Shown: positions 8,675 through 16,716 of the stretch, one piece after another
How positions within the stretch are numbered: position 1 is the first letter of the stretch
Layout: the number at the start of each line of letters is the position of its first letter
Assembly: GCF_013085465.1 (NCBI RefSeq)
Contig: NZ_CP049838.1
Span: 6,262,001-6,326,000, forward strand
Direction of reading: 5' to 3'
Source of the DNA: Streptomyces asoensis
GTDB lineage: Bacteria; Actinomycetota; Actinomycetes; Streptomycetales; Streptomycetaceae
Length of the DNA: 64,000 nucleotides
Program-made: the position numbers and the translations under genes
Notes under the pieces: model-generated
The model's database searches: none
What the model saw: only the letters and a program-made list of their open reading frames with translations
What the model was told of the DNA's origin: nothing

Positions 8675-10219
8675 ATGGATATGCACACTGTGGTGGTGGG
8701 GACGTCCGGCGTGACCGCGTCCGACGTGCTCGCCGTGGCGCGCGACGGCGCCCGGATCGAGCTCTCCGGTGAGGCGATGGCGGCCCTCGCCGCGGCCCGC
8801 GAGATCGTGGACGCGCTGGCGGCCAAGCCCGAGCCCGTCTACGGCGTCTCCACCGGGTTCGGCGCCCTCGCCACCCGGCACATCAGCCCGGAGCTGCGCG
8901 CCCAGCTCCAGCGCAACATCGTCCGCTCGCACGCCGCCGGCATGGGCCCGCGGGTCGAGCGCGAGGTCGTCCGGGCGCTGATGTTCCTGCGGCTGAAGAC
9001 CGTCTGCTCCGGGCACACCGGCGTCCGGCCCGAGGTCGCGCAGACCATGGCCGACATCCTCAACGCCGGCATCACCCCGGTCGTGCACGAGTACGGCTCC
9101 CTCGGCTGCTCCGGCGACCTGGCCCCGCTCTCGCACTGCGCCCTCACCCTCATGGGCGAGGGCGACGCTGAGGGCCCCGACGGCGCCGTACGGCCCGCCG
9201 GAGAGCTGCTCGCCGAGCACGGCATCGCCCCCGTCGAGCTGCGTGAGAAGGAGGGCCTGGCGCTCCTCAACGGCACCGACGGCATGCTCGGCATGCTGGT
9301 CATGGCCCTCGCCGACCTCGACATGCTCTACAAGTCCGCGGACGTCACGGCGGCGCTCAGCCTGGAGGCGCTGCTCGGCACCGACAAGGTGCTCGCCCCC
9401 GAGCTGCACGCCATCCGCCCGCATCCGGGGCAGGGCGCCTCGGCCGCCAACATGCTGGCCGTGCTGGCGGGTTCGGAACTCACAGGTCACCACCAGGACG
9501 ACGCGCCCCGGGTCCAGGACGCCTACTCGGTGCGCTGTGCCCCGCAGGTCGCCGGCGCCGGCCGCGACACCATGGCGCACGCCCGGCTCGTCGCCGAGCG
9601 GGAGCTGGCCTCGGCCGTCGACAACCCGGTGGTGCTGCCCGACGGCCGGGTCGAGTCCAACGGCAACTTCCACGGCGCGCCGGTCGCCTACGTCCTGGAC
9701 TTCCTCGCCATCGCCGTCGCCGACCTCGCCTCCATCGCCGAGCGGCGCACCGACCGGCTGCTGGACAAGAACCGCAGCCACGGCCTCCCGCCGTTCCTCG
9801 CGGACGACGCCGGTGTCGACTCCGGGCTGATGATCGCCCAGTACACACAGGCCGCGCTGGTCAGCGAGCTGAAGCGGCTGGCCGTACCGGCGTCCGCCGA
9901 CTCCATCCCGTCCTCCGCGATGCAGGAGGACCATGTGTCGATGGGCTGGTCCGCGGCCCGCAAGCTGCGCACCGCCGTCGACAACCTCACGCGCGTGATC
10001 GCCGTCGAGCTGTACGCCGCCACGCGCGGTGTGGAGCTGCGCGAGGGGCTCACCCCGGCGCCGGCGTCGCGTGCGGTCATCGAGGCGGTACGCAAGGCGG
10101 GCGTGCGGGGCCCCGGCCCGGACCGGTTCCTCGCGCCCGACCTCGCGGCGGCGGACGCCTTCGTGCGCGGCGGACGGCTCGTCGCCGCGGTGGAGACGGT
10201 CACCGGACCGTTGCGGTAG
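8675..10219 (+). CDS. hutH: histidine ammonia-lyase
   Basis: A 514-residue lyase that deaminates L-histidine to urocanate, the first step of histidine use. The electrophilic MIO prosthetic group forms from a tripeptide at residues 145-147, here Cys-Ser-Gly (GSLGCSGDLAPLSH) instead of the usual Ala-Ser-Gly. Other landmarks include GVSTGFGALAT near the N-terminus, the NGTDGMLGMLV segment and SADSIPSSAMQEDHVSMGW. I chose the ATG at 8675 because TACGCT (8662-8667) lies 7 nt upstream, the leaderless pattern. A strong hairpin follows the stop. Other hut genes are absent from the window. Confidence 0.95.
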   Translation: MDMHTVVVGTSGVTASDVLAVARDGARIELSGEAMAALAAAREIVDALAAKPEPVYGVSTGFGALATRHISPELRAQLQRNIVRSHAAGMGPRVEREVVRALMFLRLKTVCSGHTGVRPEVAQTMADILNAGITPVVHEYGSLGCSGDLAPLSHCALTLMGEGDAEGPDGAVRPAGELLAEHGIAPVELREKEGLALLNGTDGMLGMLVMALADLDMLYKSADVTAALSLEALLGTDKVLAPELHAIRPHPGQGASAANMLAVLAGSELTGHHQDDAPRVQDAYSVRCAPQVAGAGRDTMAHARLVAERELASAVDNPVVLPDGRVESNGNFHGAPVAYVLDFLAIAVADLASIAERRTDRLLDKNRSHGLPPFLADDAGVDSGLMIAQYTQAALVSELKRLAVPASADSIPSSAMQEDHVSMGWSAARKLRTAVDNLTRVIAVELYAATRGVELREGLTPAPASRAVIEAVRKAGVRGPGPDRFLAPDLAAADAFVRGGRLVAAVETVTGPLR

Positions 10220-10234
10220 CGCGCTCCGGTAGTG

Positions 10235-10274
10235 CGAAAGGGCCCCGCCGCACGGATGCGGCGGGGCCCTTTCG
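10235..10274. terminator. bidirectional hairpin terminator
   Basis: A perfect 18-bp stem (10235-10252 with 10257-10274) and a 4-base loop lie between the convergent hutH and lipoprotein genes. The stem ends in short A and T runs, so it can end transcription from both sides. Confidence 0.85.
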
Positions 10275-10293
10275 GCGTGCGTGGGTCGGCGGG

Positions 10294-11085
10294 CTACTTC
10301 AGCTTGGCGACCTGCGCGTCGACCACGGCCGCCGGGATGGCGCCCATGTCGCCGCCCTTCGTCATCGCGGCGAAGTTCACCGTGTAGAACGTGGCGACGG
10401 TGTTGCCCTTGCGCACCACCTCGGTGTGGAAGGTGGCCGTGCCCGCGCCGTCCATGTCGACGTCCGCGGCGAACGTCACCGCCTCGTCACCCTTCGCGGC
10501 GCCCTTCTCCGCGACGACCTTGGTGACCTTGGTGGTCTCACCCTCGGCCGTCAGGCCGTACCCGCCGGCACAGGCCGTCACGCCGTCGGAGACGGCCTTC
10601 ATGGCCTTCTCGGCGCCGTCGCCCTCGTACGAGGAGAGACCCACGAACGTCATGTCGACGTCGAAGGCGTCCGCGAAGTCCTCCGGCTGCACGGTGGCGC
10701 CCGACGCCTTGTCCTCCGAGACCGTGTTGCTGGCGTTCGCGTCCGTGTCGCCCGGGGCGAGAGCGGCCGTGGCCCAGGCGAGCGGGTCGCAGGCCGGCTT
10801 GTCGGTCTTCACCGCGGTCTTGGAGGCCGGGAGGGTGTCGTCGCCCGACTCGGACTTGTAGCCCTTGAGTTCGCCCTGCGCGAGCAGCAGCTTCTCCAGC
10901 TCGGCGGTGGTGAGCGCCTTCGCGGCCGGAGCCGACGAGGAGGAGGCGGCGGACGAGGAGGAGGAGGACGCCTTGGAGTCCGCGGAGTCCTTCGCCCCCT
11001 CGTCCGAACATGCGGTGAGGAGGGAGAGCGACAGTGCGCCTATAGCGGCGGTGGCGCACAGTCGTGCCCCCGGTGATCTCTTCAT
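10294..11085 (-). CDS. secreted lipoprotein, unknown function
   Basis: A 263-residue lipoprotein. The signal peptide has basic residues, a hydrophobic core and a lipobox LTAC with the acylated Cys near residue 26, followed by a Ser/Ala-rich flexible linker (about 30-55) that would cross the thick cell wall. The folded part has two cysteines (KPACDP and VTACAGG) likely to form a disulphide, as in actinobacterial sensor-like lipoproteins. No enzyme motif is visible. The gene converges on hutH and shares its terminator. Confidence 0.82.
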   Translation of the reverse strand: MKRSPGARLCATAAIGALSLSLLTACSDEGAKDSADSKASSSSSSAASSSSAPAAKALTTAELEKLLLAQGELKGYKSESGDDTLPASKTAVKTDKPACDPLAWATAALAPGDTDANASNTVSEDKASGATVQPEDFADAFDVDMTFVGLSSYEGDGAEKAMKAVSDGVTACAGGYGLTAEGETTKVTKVVAEKGAAKGDEAVTFAADVDMDGAGTATFHTEVVRKGNTVATFYTVNFAAMTKGGDMGAIPAAVVDAQVAKLK

Positions 11086-11127
11086 GGGCGAACTATGAAG
11101 AGCCTGTCAAAGAACAGTCAAGTTGTT

Positions 11128-11508
11128 TCAAAAACCCAGACGTTCCCGGCGAACGGAATAAACCACGAAGCCCGCGCCCAACGCGAGAAGCGTGGTTCCG
11201 CCGACGACGTACGGGGTCGTGTCGAAGCTGCCGGTGTCGGCGAGCCGGACGCCGTCGTCGGTCGTGGTGTCGGCCGCCGTCTCGGCGGTCGTTCTGGCCG
11301 TAGTGCCGGTCGTGCCGTCGGCGGTGGTGCCGACGGTGGTGTCGGTCGTGGTCGTCGACGCGGCCCGTGCCTGGGTCGTGATCTGCGTCGTCGTGCCCGT
11401 TCTGGCCGGGGTGTCCTGGGACGCGTTCGCGGACGGGACGAACCACAGGGCACCCAAGAGGGTCCCCGCGGCGGTGGCGGTCAGCAACGGACGTCGAGCG
11501 GATGACAC
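11128..11508 (-). CDS. LADTG sortase (class E) substrate, cell-wall protein
   Basis: A 126-residue surface protein. A signal peptide (about 1-29, ending PSANA) is followed by a Thr-rich low-complexity stalk (about 35-85). At residues 89-93 lies LADTG, then a hydrophobic helix and a basic tail (RRERLGF). This is the sorting signal of class E sortases, which use LAxTG in Streptomyces, for example on long chaplins. I chose the GTG at 11508 because an AAGGGGA site precedes it and it places the signal peptide at the N-terminus. The longer open frame upstream is antisense to the next gene. No folded domain is present, so it may be a stalk or tiny wall protein. Confidence 0.75.
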   Translation of the reverse strand: MSSARRPLLTATAAGTLLGALWFVPSANASQDTPARTGTTTQITTQARAASTTTTDTTVGTTADGTTGTTARTTAETAADTTTDDGVRLADTGSFDTTPYVVGGTTLLALGAGFVVYSVRRERLGF

Positions 11509-11617
11509 GGAATATCGATCCCCTTGTGGCGCTGGCGAATTGGCCGTGTGGTCCGATGCTAATGAAAGTCGCGGGTCGCGGGAAAGTTGCGGGAGCTGTG
11601 AGCCGTACGCTCCGGCC

Positions 11618-11974
11618 ATGAGCACTGAAGAGACATCACGTTTTGTACGTATTAGAGTAGAAATTCTCCTCGAGGTGCACGACGAGGACGCCGTGACGAC
11701 GGCGGCGCTGCGGCGGGTCGCCGACGACGCGGAGCTCCCGGACGTCGAGCGCGCGCACGCCGAGGGCGCTGTGACGGAGGACACCGCGGAGGCCCTCGCC
11801 TATCTCGTCGACCCGTTCGACCTGGTCGGCGAGGTACCCGGGGTGGAGCTCCAGCAGGCCTCCTGGTCCAGCGAACGGGTCGACTACGACCCGGATTCGC
11901 CGGAGTGGGACCTCGACGAGGATGATGTCGACGAGGATGACGAGGCGGACGGCGAAGAGGGCCGCATCGACTGA
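11618..11974 (+). CDS. conserved acidic protein, unknown function
   Basis: A 118-residue, strongly acidic, soluble protein ending in a run of Asp and Glu. No domain is recognised. The ATG at 11618 has TACGCT (11606-11611) 6 nt upstream, so the transcript is probably leaderless. The first 15 codons (FVRIRVEILLE) use several AT-ending or rare codons (ATT, AGA, GTA) unlike the rest of the gene, possibly keeping the 5' end unstructured for leaderless initiation. It is divergent from the sortase-substrate gene and precedes the L,D-transpeptidase. Confidence 0.75.
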   Translation: MSTEETSRFVRIRVEILLEVHDEDAVTTAALRRVADDAELPDVERAHAEGAVTEDTAEALAYLVDPFDLVGEVPGVELQQASWSSERVDYDPDSPEWDLDEDDVDEDDEADGEEGRID

Positions 11975-12112
11975 GCGTTCCGGGAAACTCGTCACCCCGG
12001 ACGGCAACCGCCGACCGGGGTTTCGTCGTCTCAGCAGGCGCACGAACCGACACCCGCACCATCCGCGTCACGAACGTGGCGTGCCCCACACCTTCGGGAA
12101 TGTGGAACGGGG

Positions 12113-12166
12113 GGAACCGGTCGTAGCGTTGATGTTCTTGACGGGGACTCTCTGGGTTCTGGTATT
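12113..12166 (+). promoter_or_regulatory. candidate promoter of the L,D-transpeptidase gene
   Basis: GGAACC at 12113-12118 resembles the -35 of envelope-stress (SigE-type ECF) promoters. Overlapping it downstream, TTGACG (12138-12143) with GGTATT 17 bp further (12161-12166) could form a housekeeping promoter. Which is used cannot be decided by eye. Envelope-stress control would fit a cell-wall crosslinking enzyme. Confidence 0.35.
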
Positions 12167-12189
12167 CGGCAACGATGGAGAAGCGTGTG

Positions 12190-13437
12190 ATGACGGACAG
12201 TAGGCGGCGCCGAGGTCTGATGACCGCGTCCGCACTGCTCGGCGGTGTGCTGGTGCTCTCTGCGTGCTCCGGCGGCGAGAGTGACGCCTCCGACGGCGGA
12301 GGCAGCTCCTCGCAGGCCAAGGCCGACGAGGCGGCGGCCAAGAAGTCCTCCGAGGCCCAGATCAAGATCACGCCCGCGGACGGCTCGGACAACGCCTCCA
12401 TCAACAACTCCGCGGCCGTCACGGTGAGCAAGGGCACGCTCACCACGGTGACGATGACCACCTCCGACGGCACGGCCGTCGAGGGCGCGCTCTCCGCCGA
12501 CAAGACCAGCTGGAAGCCGAACGCGCAGCTCGAGCGCTCCACCACCTACAAGGTGGCGGCCGAGGCGAAGGACTCGGGCGGCCTCGTGGCGCACGAGAAC
12601 GCCTCCTTCACCACGGTCTCCCCGGACAACAGCTTCATAGGCAACTTCACGCCGGAGGACGGTTCGACCGTCGGCGTGGGCATGCCCGTGTCGATCAACT
12701 TCAACAAGGAGATCACCAACAAGGCGGCCGTGCAGAAGGGCGTCACGGTCACCTCCACCAGCGGTCAGGAAGTCGTCTGCCACTGGTTCTCCACCCAGCG
12801 CATGGACTGCCGTCCCGAGGACTACTGGAAGGAGAACTCCACCGTCACGCTGAAGCTCGCGCTCGACGGAGTGGAGGGCGCCGACGGTGTCATCGGGGTC
12901 CAGCAGAAGACGGTCACCTTCAAGGTCGGCCGCAACCAGGTCTCCTACGTGGACGCCAAGACCAAGCAGATGAAGATCACGCACAACGGCGCGGTCATCA
13001 AGACCATCCCCATCTCGGCCGGCTCGCCCGACAACAAGACGTACGAGGGCCAGATGGTGATGTCGGAGAAGTTCAAGGAGACGCGCATGAACGGCGCGAC
13101 CGTGGGCTTCACCGATGACGACGGCAAGGGCGAGTACGACATCAAGGACGTGCCGCACGCCATCCGCCTCACCAACTCCGGCACCTTCGTGCACGGCAAC
13201 TACTGGGGCGCGAAGTCCATCTTCGGCTCGGTGAACACCAGCCACGGCTGCGTGGGTCTGTCCGACACCAAGGGTGCCAACGACTCGGGCACGGCGGGCT
13301 ACTGGTTCTACACCAACTCCATCGTCGGCGACGTCGTGGTGGTCAAGAACACCGGCGACAAGACCGTGTCCCCGGACAACGGTCTCAACGGCTGGAACAT
13401 GGACTGGGCGCAGTGGAAGGCGGGTTCGGCCGTCTGA
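12190..13437 (+). CDS. L,D-transpeptidase lipoprotein
   Basis: A 415-residue lipoprotein that makes 3-3 peptidoglycan crosslinks outside the membrane. It has a lipobox (LSAC near residue 22), a flexible Ser/Gly/Ala stretch, two Ig-like domains (about 55-265) and a C-terminal YkuD catalytic domain (about 270-390). The catalytic signature is HGNYWG followed by SHGC with nucleophile C354 and H352; the usual Arg after the signature is replaced by GLSD. I chose the ATG at 12190 because GGAG at 12177-12180 suits it; ATG 12175 overlaps that site. This is the LdtMt2-like architecture common in actinobacteria. Confidence 0.93.
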   Translation: MTDSRRRRGLMTASALLGGVLVLSACSGGESDASDGGGSSSQAKADEAAAKKSSEAQIKITPADGSDNASINNSAAVTVSKGTLTTVTMTTSDGTAVEGALSADKTSWKPNAQLERSTTYKVAAEAKDSGGLVAHENASFTTVSPDNSFIGNFTPEDGSTVGVGMPVSINFNKEITNKAAVQKGVTVTSTSGQEVVCHWFSTQRMDCRPEDYWKENSTVTLKLALDGVEGADGVIGVQQKTVTFKVGRNQVSYVDAKTKQMKITHNGAVIKTIPISAGSPDNKTYEGQMVMSEKFKETRMNGATVGFTDDDGKGEYDIKDVPHAIRLTNSGTFVHGNYWGAKSIFGSVNTSHGCVGLSDTKGANDSGTAGYWFYTNSIVGDVVVVKNTGDKTVSPDNGLNGWNMDWAQWKAGSAV

Positions 13438-13479
13438 GGTAGTTCCTGACGGTCGGTTCGACAGTCCACCCACAGCTTT

Positions 13480-13507
13480 CCGGTGCCGCCCCCAGGGGCG
13501 GCACCGG
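13480..13507 (+). terminator. hairpin terminator after the L,D-transpeptidase gene
   Basis: A perfect GC-rich inverted repeat (13480-13492 with 13495-13507) lies 43 bp after the stop codon. It has no long T run, which is usual for Streptomyces terminators. Confidence 0.6.
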
Positions 13508-13592
13508 TGTTTCCGGGGTCGATCACAGCCTTCTCATCGTTCTCTTATTTCGGCCTTATCCCTTCATCACGCGCGGTACCTACCGTGCGGCC

Positions 13593-15074
13593 ATGTTCTT
13601 CACCTACCTGAGGCGCGAACTGCGCCGCCGTAGAAAAGCGGCCCTCGTCGTCGCCTCCGGGCTCGCGCTGGGTATCGCGCTCGTCATCGTGGTCACCTCC
13701 GTGTCCTCCGGCATGGGGAAGGCCCAGGACAAGGTCCTCCAGTCCCTGTACGGACTGGGTACGGACATGACGGTCACCAAGGCCGCCTCGCCCACCGCGA
13801 GCGCCTCGGACCGGCCGCGCTTCCAGTTCGACGCGCAGGACAACGACTCCGACGCGGAGCAGAGCACCGACCGCGTCATGGTGCAGGGCTTCCAGACCCT
13901 GTCGACCGCGACCGTCACCAAGGTCGGCAAGCAGGGCGGTGTCTCCGACGCGGTCGGCGGACTCAGCCTCCAGGTCCTCAAGGTCGACGGCCAGTTCACC
14001 CGCGGCCAGTTCCAGCAGAACGGCAACGGCAACGGCGGCCAGCAGGGCGGCGGCGCCGGTGGCAACGGCGGCGGCAACGGCCAGCCGCAGGGTGAAGTGC
14101 AGGGCGGCGGCGCCAACTTCGACGTCAACAGCTACTCCGTCTACGGCACCGACGTCACCGAGCCCGAGCTCGGCCCGCTGACCTCCTCGACGATCACCAG
14201 CGGCCGCACCTTCAAGGCCACGGAGAACAACGGCAAGGTCGCGGTCCTCGACTCGGCGTACGCCAAGGAGAAGTCGCTCAAGGTCGGTTCCACGCTGACC
14301 ATCAGCAAGGTCAAGTTCTCGGTGATCGGCATCGCCACGGCCGACAGCGGCGACGCCGCCGCCAACGTCTACCTTCCGCTGACCCAGGCTCAGACCCTCA
14401 GCGACTCGAAGGACAAGGTCACCACGATCTACGTCAAGGCGACCGACTCCCAGAAGATCGACAGCGTCAAGTCGACGATCCAGAAGAACGTCTCGGGCAC
14501 CACGGTGACGACCTCCGCCGACCTCGCGGACACCGTCTCCGGCTCCCTCTCCACGGCCTCCTCGCTCGCCACCAACGTCGGCAAGTGGCTGTCCATCGCG
14601 GTCCTGATCGCCGCCTTCCTGGTCGCCGGTCTGCTCACCTCCTCGGCGGTCTCCCGCCGCGTCCGTGAGTTCGGCACGCTGAAGGCGCTGGGCTGGAAGT
14701 CCGGCCGGGTCACCCGGCAGGTCGTCGGCGAGGCCATGGTCAACGGTCTGCTGGGCGGTGCCCTGGGCATCGCCCTGGGCCTGGCGGGCGCGTACGTCGT
14801 GACCGCGATCAGCCCCACGCTCCAGGCCCAGTTGGGCGGCGGCGGTGGCGGCGGGGGCCAGGGCGGTCCCGGCGGTGGCGGCGGCGGCTTCGGCGGTGGC
14901 GGTCGCCAGGCGGCGGCCAAGACCCTCGACGTGGCGCTGACGGCGCCGGTGAGCGTCACGACGGTGGCCGTCGCGGTGGGTCTCGCCGTGGCCGGCGGTC
15001 TGATCGCCGGGGCGTTCGGCGGCTGGCGCGCCTCGCGGCTGCGCCCGGCCGACGCGCTGCGCCGCGTCGAGTAG
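13593..15074 (+). CDS. ABC transporter permease, MacB/FtsX-like
   Basis: A 493-residue permease with the MacB layout. TM1 is near residues 20-40, a long extracytoplasmic domain follows (about 45-325), and three C-terminal helices lie near 330-352, 385-410 and 455-480. The FtsX-type coupling segment REFGTLKALGWKSGRVTRQ is clear. Two Gly-rich insertions are unusual: one at about residues 145-168 (Gly/Asn/Gln-rich) and one at about 416-438 between the last two helices. The ATG follows TACCGT (13581-13586) by 6 nt, suggesting a leaderless message. It pairs with the ATPase 46 bp downstream. Such pairs often export peptides or remodel the envelope. Confidence 0.9.
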   Translation: MFFTYLRRELRRRRKAALVVASGLALGIALVIVVTSVSSGMGKAQDKVLQSLYGLGTDMTVTKAASPTASASDRPRFQFDAQDNDSDAEQSTDRVMVQGFQTLSTATVTKVGKQGGVSDAVGGLSLQVLKVDGQFTRGQFQQNGNGNGGQQGGGAGGNGGGNGQPQGEVQGGGANFDVNSYSVYGTDVTEPELGPLTSSTITSGRTFKATENNGKVAVLDSAYAKEKSLKVGSTLTISKVKFSVIGIATADSGDAAANVYLPLTQAQTLSDSKDKVTTIYVKATDSQKIDSVKSTIQKNVSGTTVTTSADLADTVSGSLSTASSLATNVGKWLSIAVLIAAFLVAGLLTSSAVSRRVREFGTLKALGWKSGRVTRQVVGEAMVNGLLGGALGIALGLAGAYVVTAISPTLQAQLGGGGGGGGQGGPGGGGGGFGGGGRQAAAKTLDVALTAPVSVTTVAVAVGLAVAGGLIAGAFGGWRASRLRPADALRRVE

Positions 15075-15120
15075 CCGAACCGCCCCACCCCTCATACGCA
15101 CACCAGGAGTTGTTGTCCCC

Positions 15121-15807
15121 ATGTACGAACTCAGAGGCGTCACCAAGCGCTACAGCCGGGGCAAGGAAACGGTCCACGCCCTCGCCGGCGTCGACCTGAC
15201 CATCCCGGACGGCGACCGGCTCGTCATCCAGGGCCCCACCGGCGGCGGCAAGTCCACGCTGCTCCAGATGATCGGCGCGCTCGACCGGCCGTCCGAGGGC
15301 GAGATCGTCCTCGACGGCGTCGACCTGGCCAAGCTCTCCGAGGCCAGGCTGACGAAGGTGCGCAGCGAGAACATCGGCTTCGTCTTCCAGTCCTTCAACC
15401 TCATCCCGACGCTCAACGCGCAGGAGAACGTCGAGACCGCGCTCGTCCCGCTCGGCGTGAAGGTCAAGGAGCGGCGCGAGCGGGCCGCCGAGGCGCTGCG
15501 GTCCGTGGGCCTGGGCGAGCGCCTCGGACACCTGCCCTCCGAGATGTCCGGCGGCCAGCAGCAGCGCGTCGCGATCGCCCGCGCGCTGGTGAAGCAGCCG
15601 AAGGTGCTGCTCGCCGACGAGCCCACCGGCAACCTCGACGAGAGCATGCGCGACGAGATCATGGACGTGCTGCACACCATGTGGAAGGAGCACGGGCTGA
15701 CCTTCATCATGGTCACCCACGACTCCTCGATCGCGAAGAAGGCCCCGCGCGTGGCGACGATCCGCAAGGGCAAGATCACGGTGAAGGAGAACGCGGCGTC
15801 GGCCTGA
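15121..15807 (+). CDS. ABC transporter ATP-binding protein, LolD/MacB family
   Basis: A 228-residue ATPase that powers the permease encoded just upstream. Motifs are complete: Walker A GPTGGGKST near residue 38, Q-loop FVFQSFNLIP, signature SGGQQQRVAIARAL, Walker B VLLADEPTGNLD and the switch His in MVTHD. The Walker A variant TGGGKST replaces the common SGSGKST but keeps the essential Gly, Lys and Ser/Thr. An AGGAG site lies about 12 nt before the ATG. A hairpin terminator follows. Confidence 0.94.
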   Translation: MYELRGVTKRYSRGKETVHALAGVDLTIPDGDRLVIQGPTGGGKSTLLQMIGALDRPSEGEIVLDGVDLAKLSEARLTKVRSENIGFVFQSFNLIPTLNAQENVETALVPLGVKVKERRERAAEALRSVGLGERLGHLPSEMSGGQQQRVAIARALVKQPKVLLADEPTGNLDESMRDEIMDVLHTMWKEHGLTFIMVTHDSSIAKKAPRVATIRKGKITVKENAASA

Positions 15808-15842
15808 CGTGGGCGCAGGACGCCGGTTCGCTGAGCGCTGAG

Positions 15843-15882
15843 CGAACGCCCGCCGGAAGACAAGCCTCCGGCGGGCCGTTCG
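15843..15882 (+). terminator. hairpin terminator after the ABC transporter pair
   Basis: An inverted repeat of 6 + 9 bp (15843-15857 with 15867-15882, one bulged base) lies between the ATPase stop and the ABM-globin start. Confidence 0.7.
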
Positions 15883-15897
15883 TGCTTGCGTGGCCCC

Positions 15898-16689
15898 ATG
15901 ACGGCACCCGAGACAAGCACGCCCCGCACCACGGTCGAGTACATCCGGTACAGGATCCCCGAGGAGCGGTCCGCGGAGTTCCTGGCCGCGTACACCCGAG
16001 CCGCGCATGAGCTCGCGGCCTCCCCGCACTGCGTCGACTACGAACTCGCCCGCTGCGAGGAGGACTTCGGGCACTACATCCTGCGGATCACCTGGACGTC
16101 GACCGAAGACCACCTCGAGGGCTTCCGCACCTCGGACCTGTTCCCCGCCTTCCTCGCGGAGATCCGCCCGTACGTCGGGCACATCGACGAGATGCGGCAC
16201 TACAAGGTCACCTCGGTGCGCGGGACGGGCTCCGCCGTGCCCACGCTGTACGCGTGGGCGGGCGGCGCGGAGGCCTTCGCCCGGCTCACCGAGGCCTTCT
16301 ACGCCAAGGTGCTCCAGGACGACCTGCTCGCGCCGGTCTTCGCGGGCCTCGCCCCCGAGCACGCCGAGCACGTCGCCCTCTGGCTCGCGGAGGTCTTCGG
16401 CGGGCCGGAGAACTACTCGGCGACCCAGGGCGGCCACAGCCACATGGTGGCCAAGCACTTCGGGCGGGACATCACCGAGCCCCAGCGCCGCCGCTGGGTC
16501 AACCTCATCCAGGACGCCGCCGACGAGGCGGGTCTGCCGACCGACGCCGAGTTCCGTTCGGCGTTCCTCGCCTACGTGGAGTGGGGCACGCGGCTCGCCG
16601 TCCACTTCTCCGGCCCGGACGCCAAGCCGCCGGCCGAGCAGCCGGTGCCGACGTGGGGATGGGGCGCGGCTCCGCCGTACCAGGGCTGA
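15898..16689 (+). CDS. ABM monooxygenase domain-truncated globin fusion
   Basis: A 263-residue two-domain protein. Residues about 10-105 form an antibiotic biosynthesis monooxygenase (ABM) dimeric alpha/beta domain (VEYIRYRIPEERSAEFLAAY, CVDYELARCEEDFGHYILRI). Residues about 115-240 form a group II truncated haemoglobin, with the distal F/Y region (FYAKVLQDDLLAPVF) and the proximal-His region (GGHSHMVAKHFGRDI) plus the RRRWVNLI segment. This chimera is a known actinobacterial architecture, described in S. avermitilis. Likely roles are haem-based oxidation or oxygen/NO chemistry; the substrate is unknown. The ATG at 15898 was chosen because homology begins just after it. Confidence 0.9.
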   Translation: MTAPETSTPRTTVEYIRYRIPEERSAEFLAAYTRAAHELAASPHCVDYELARCEEDFGHYILRITWTSTEDHLEGFRTSDLFPAFLAEIRPYVGHIDEMRHYKVTSVRGTGSAVPTLYAWAGGAEAFARLTEAFYAKVLQDDLLAPVFAGLAPEHAEHVALWLAEVFGGPENYSATQGGHSHMVAKHFGRDITEPQRRRWVNLIQDAADEAGLPTDAEFRSAFLAYVEWGTRLAVHFSGPDAKPPAEQPVPTWGWGAAPPYQG

Positions 16690-16716
16690 CGGGCCCCGAG
16701 GGGGGAGGGGCGGCTC

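Noticed and set aside
11086..11130. small RNA or riboswitch between the lipoprotein and sortase-substrate genes
   Set aside because: The stretch is short and AT-rich but lacks any stable stem or known riboswitch consensus.
14020..14110. Gly-rich repeat as a silk-like or PE_PGRS protein
   Set aside because: It is a short insertion inside a MacB-type permease with clear family motifs on both sides.
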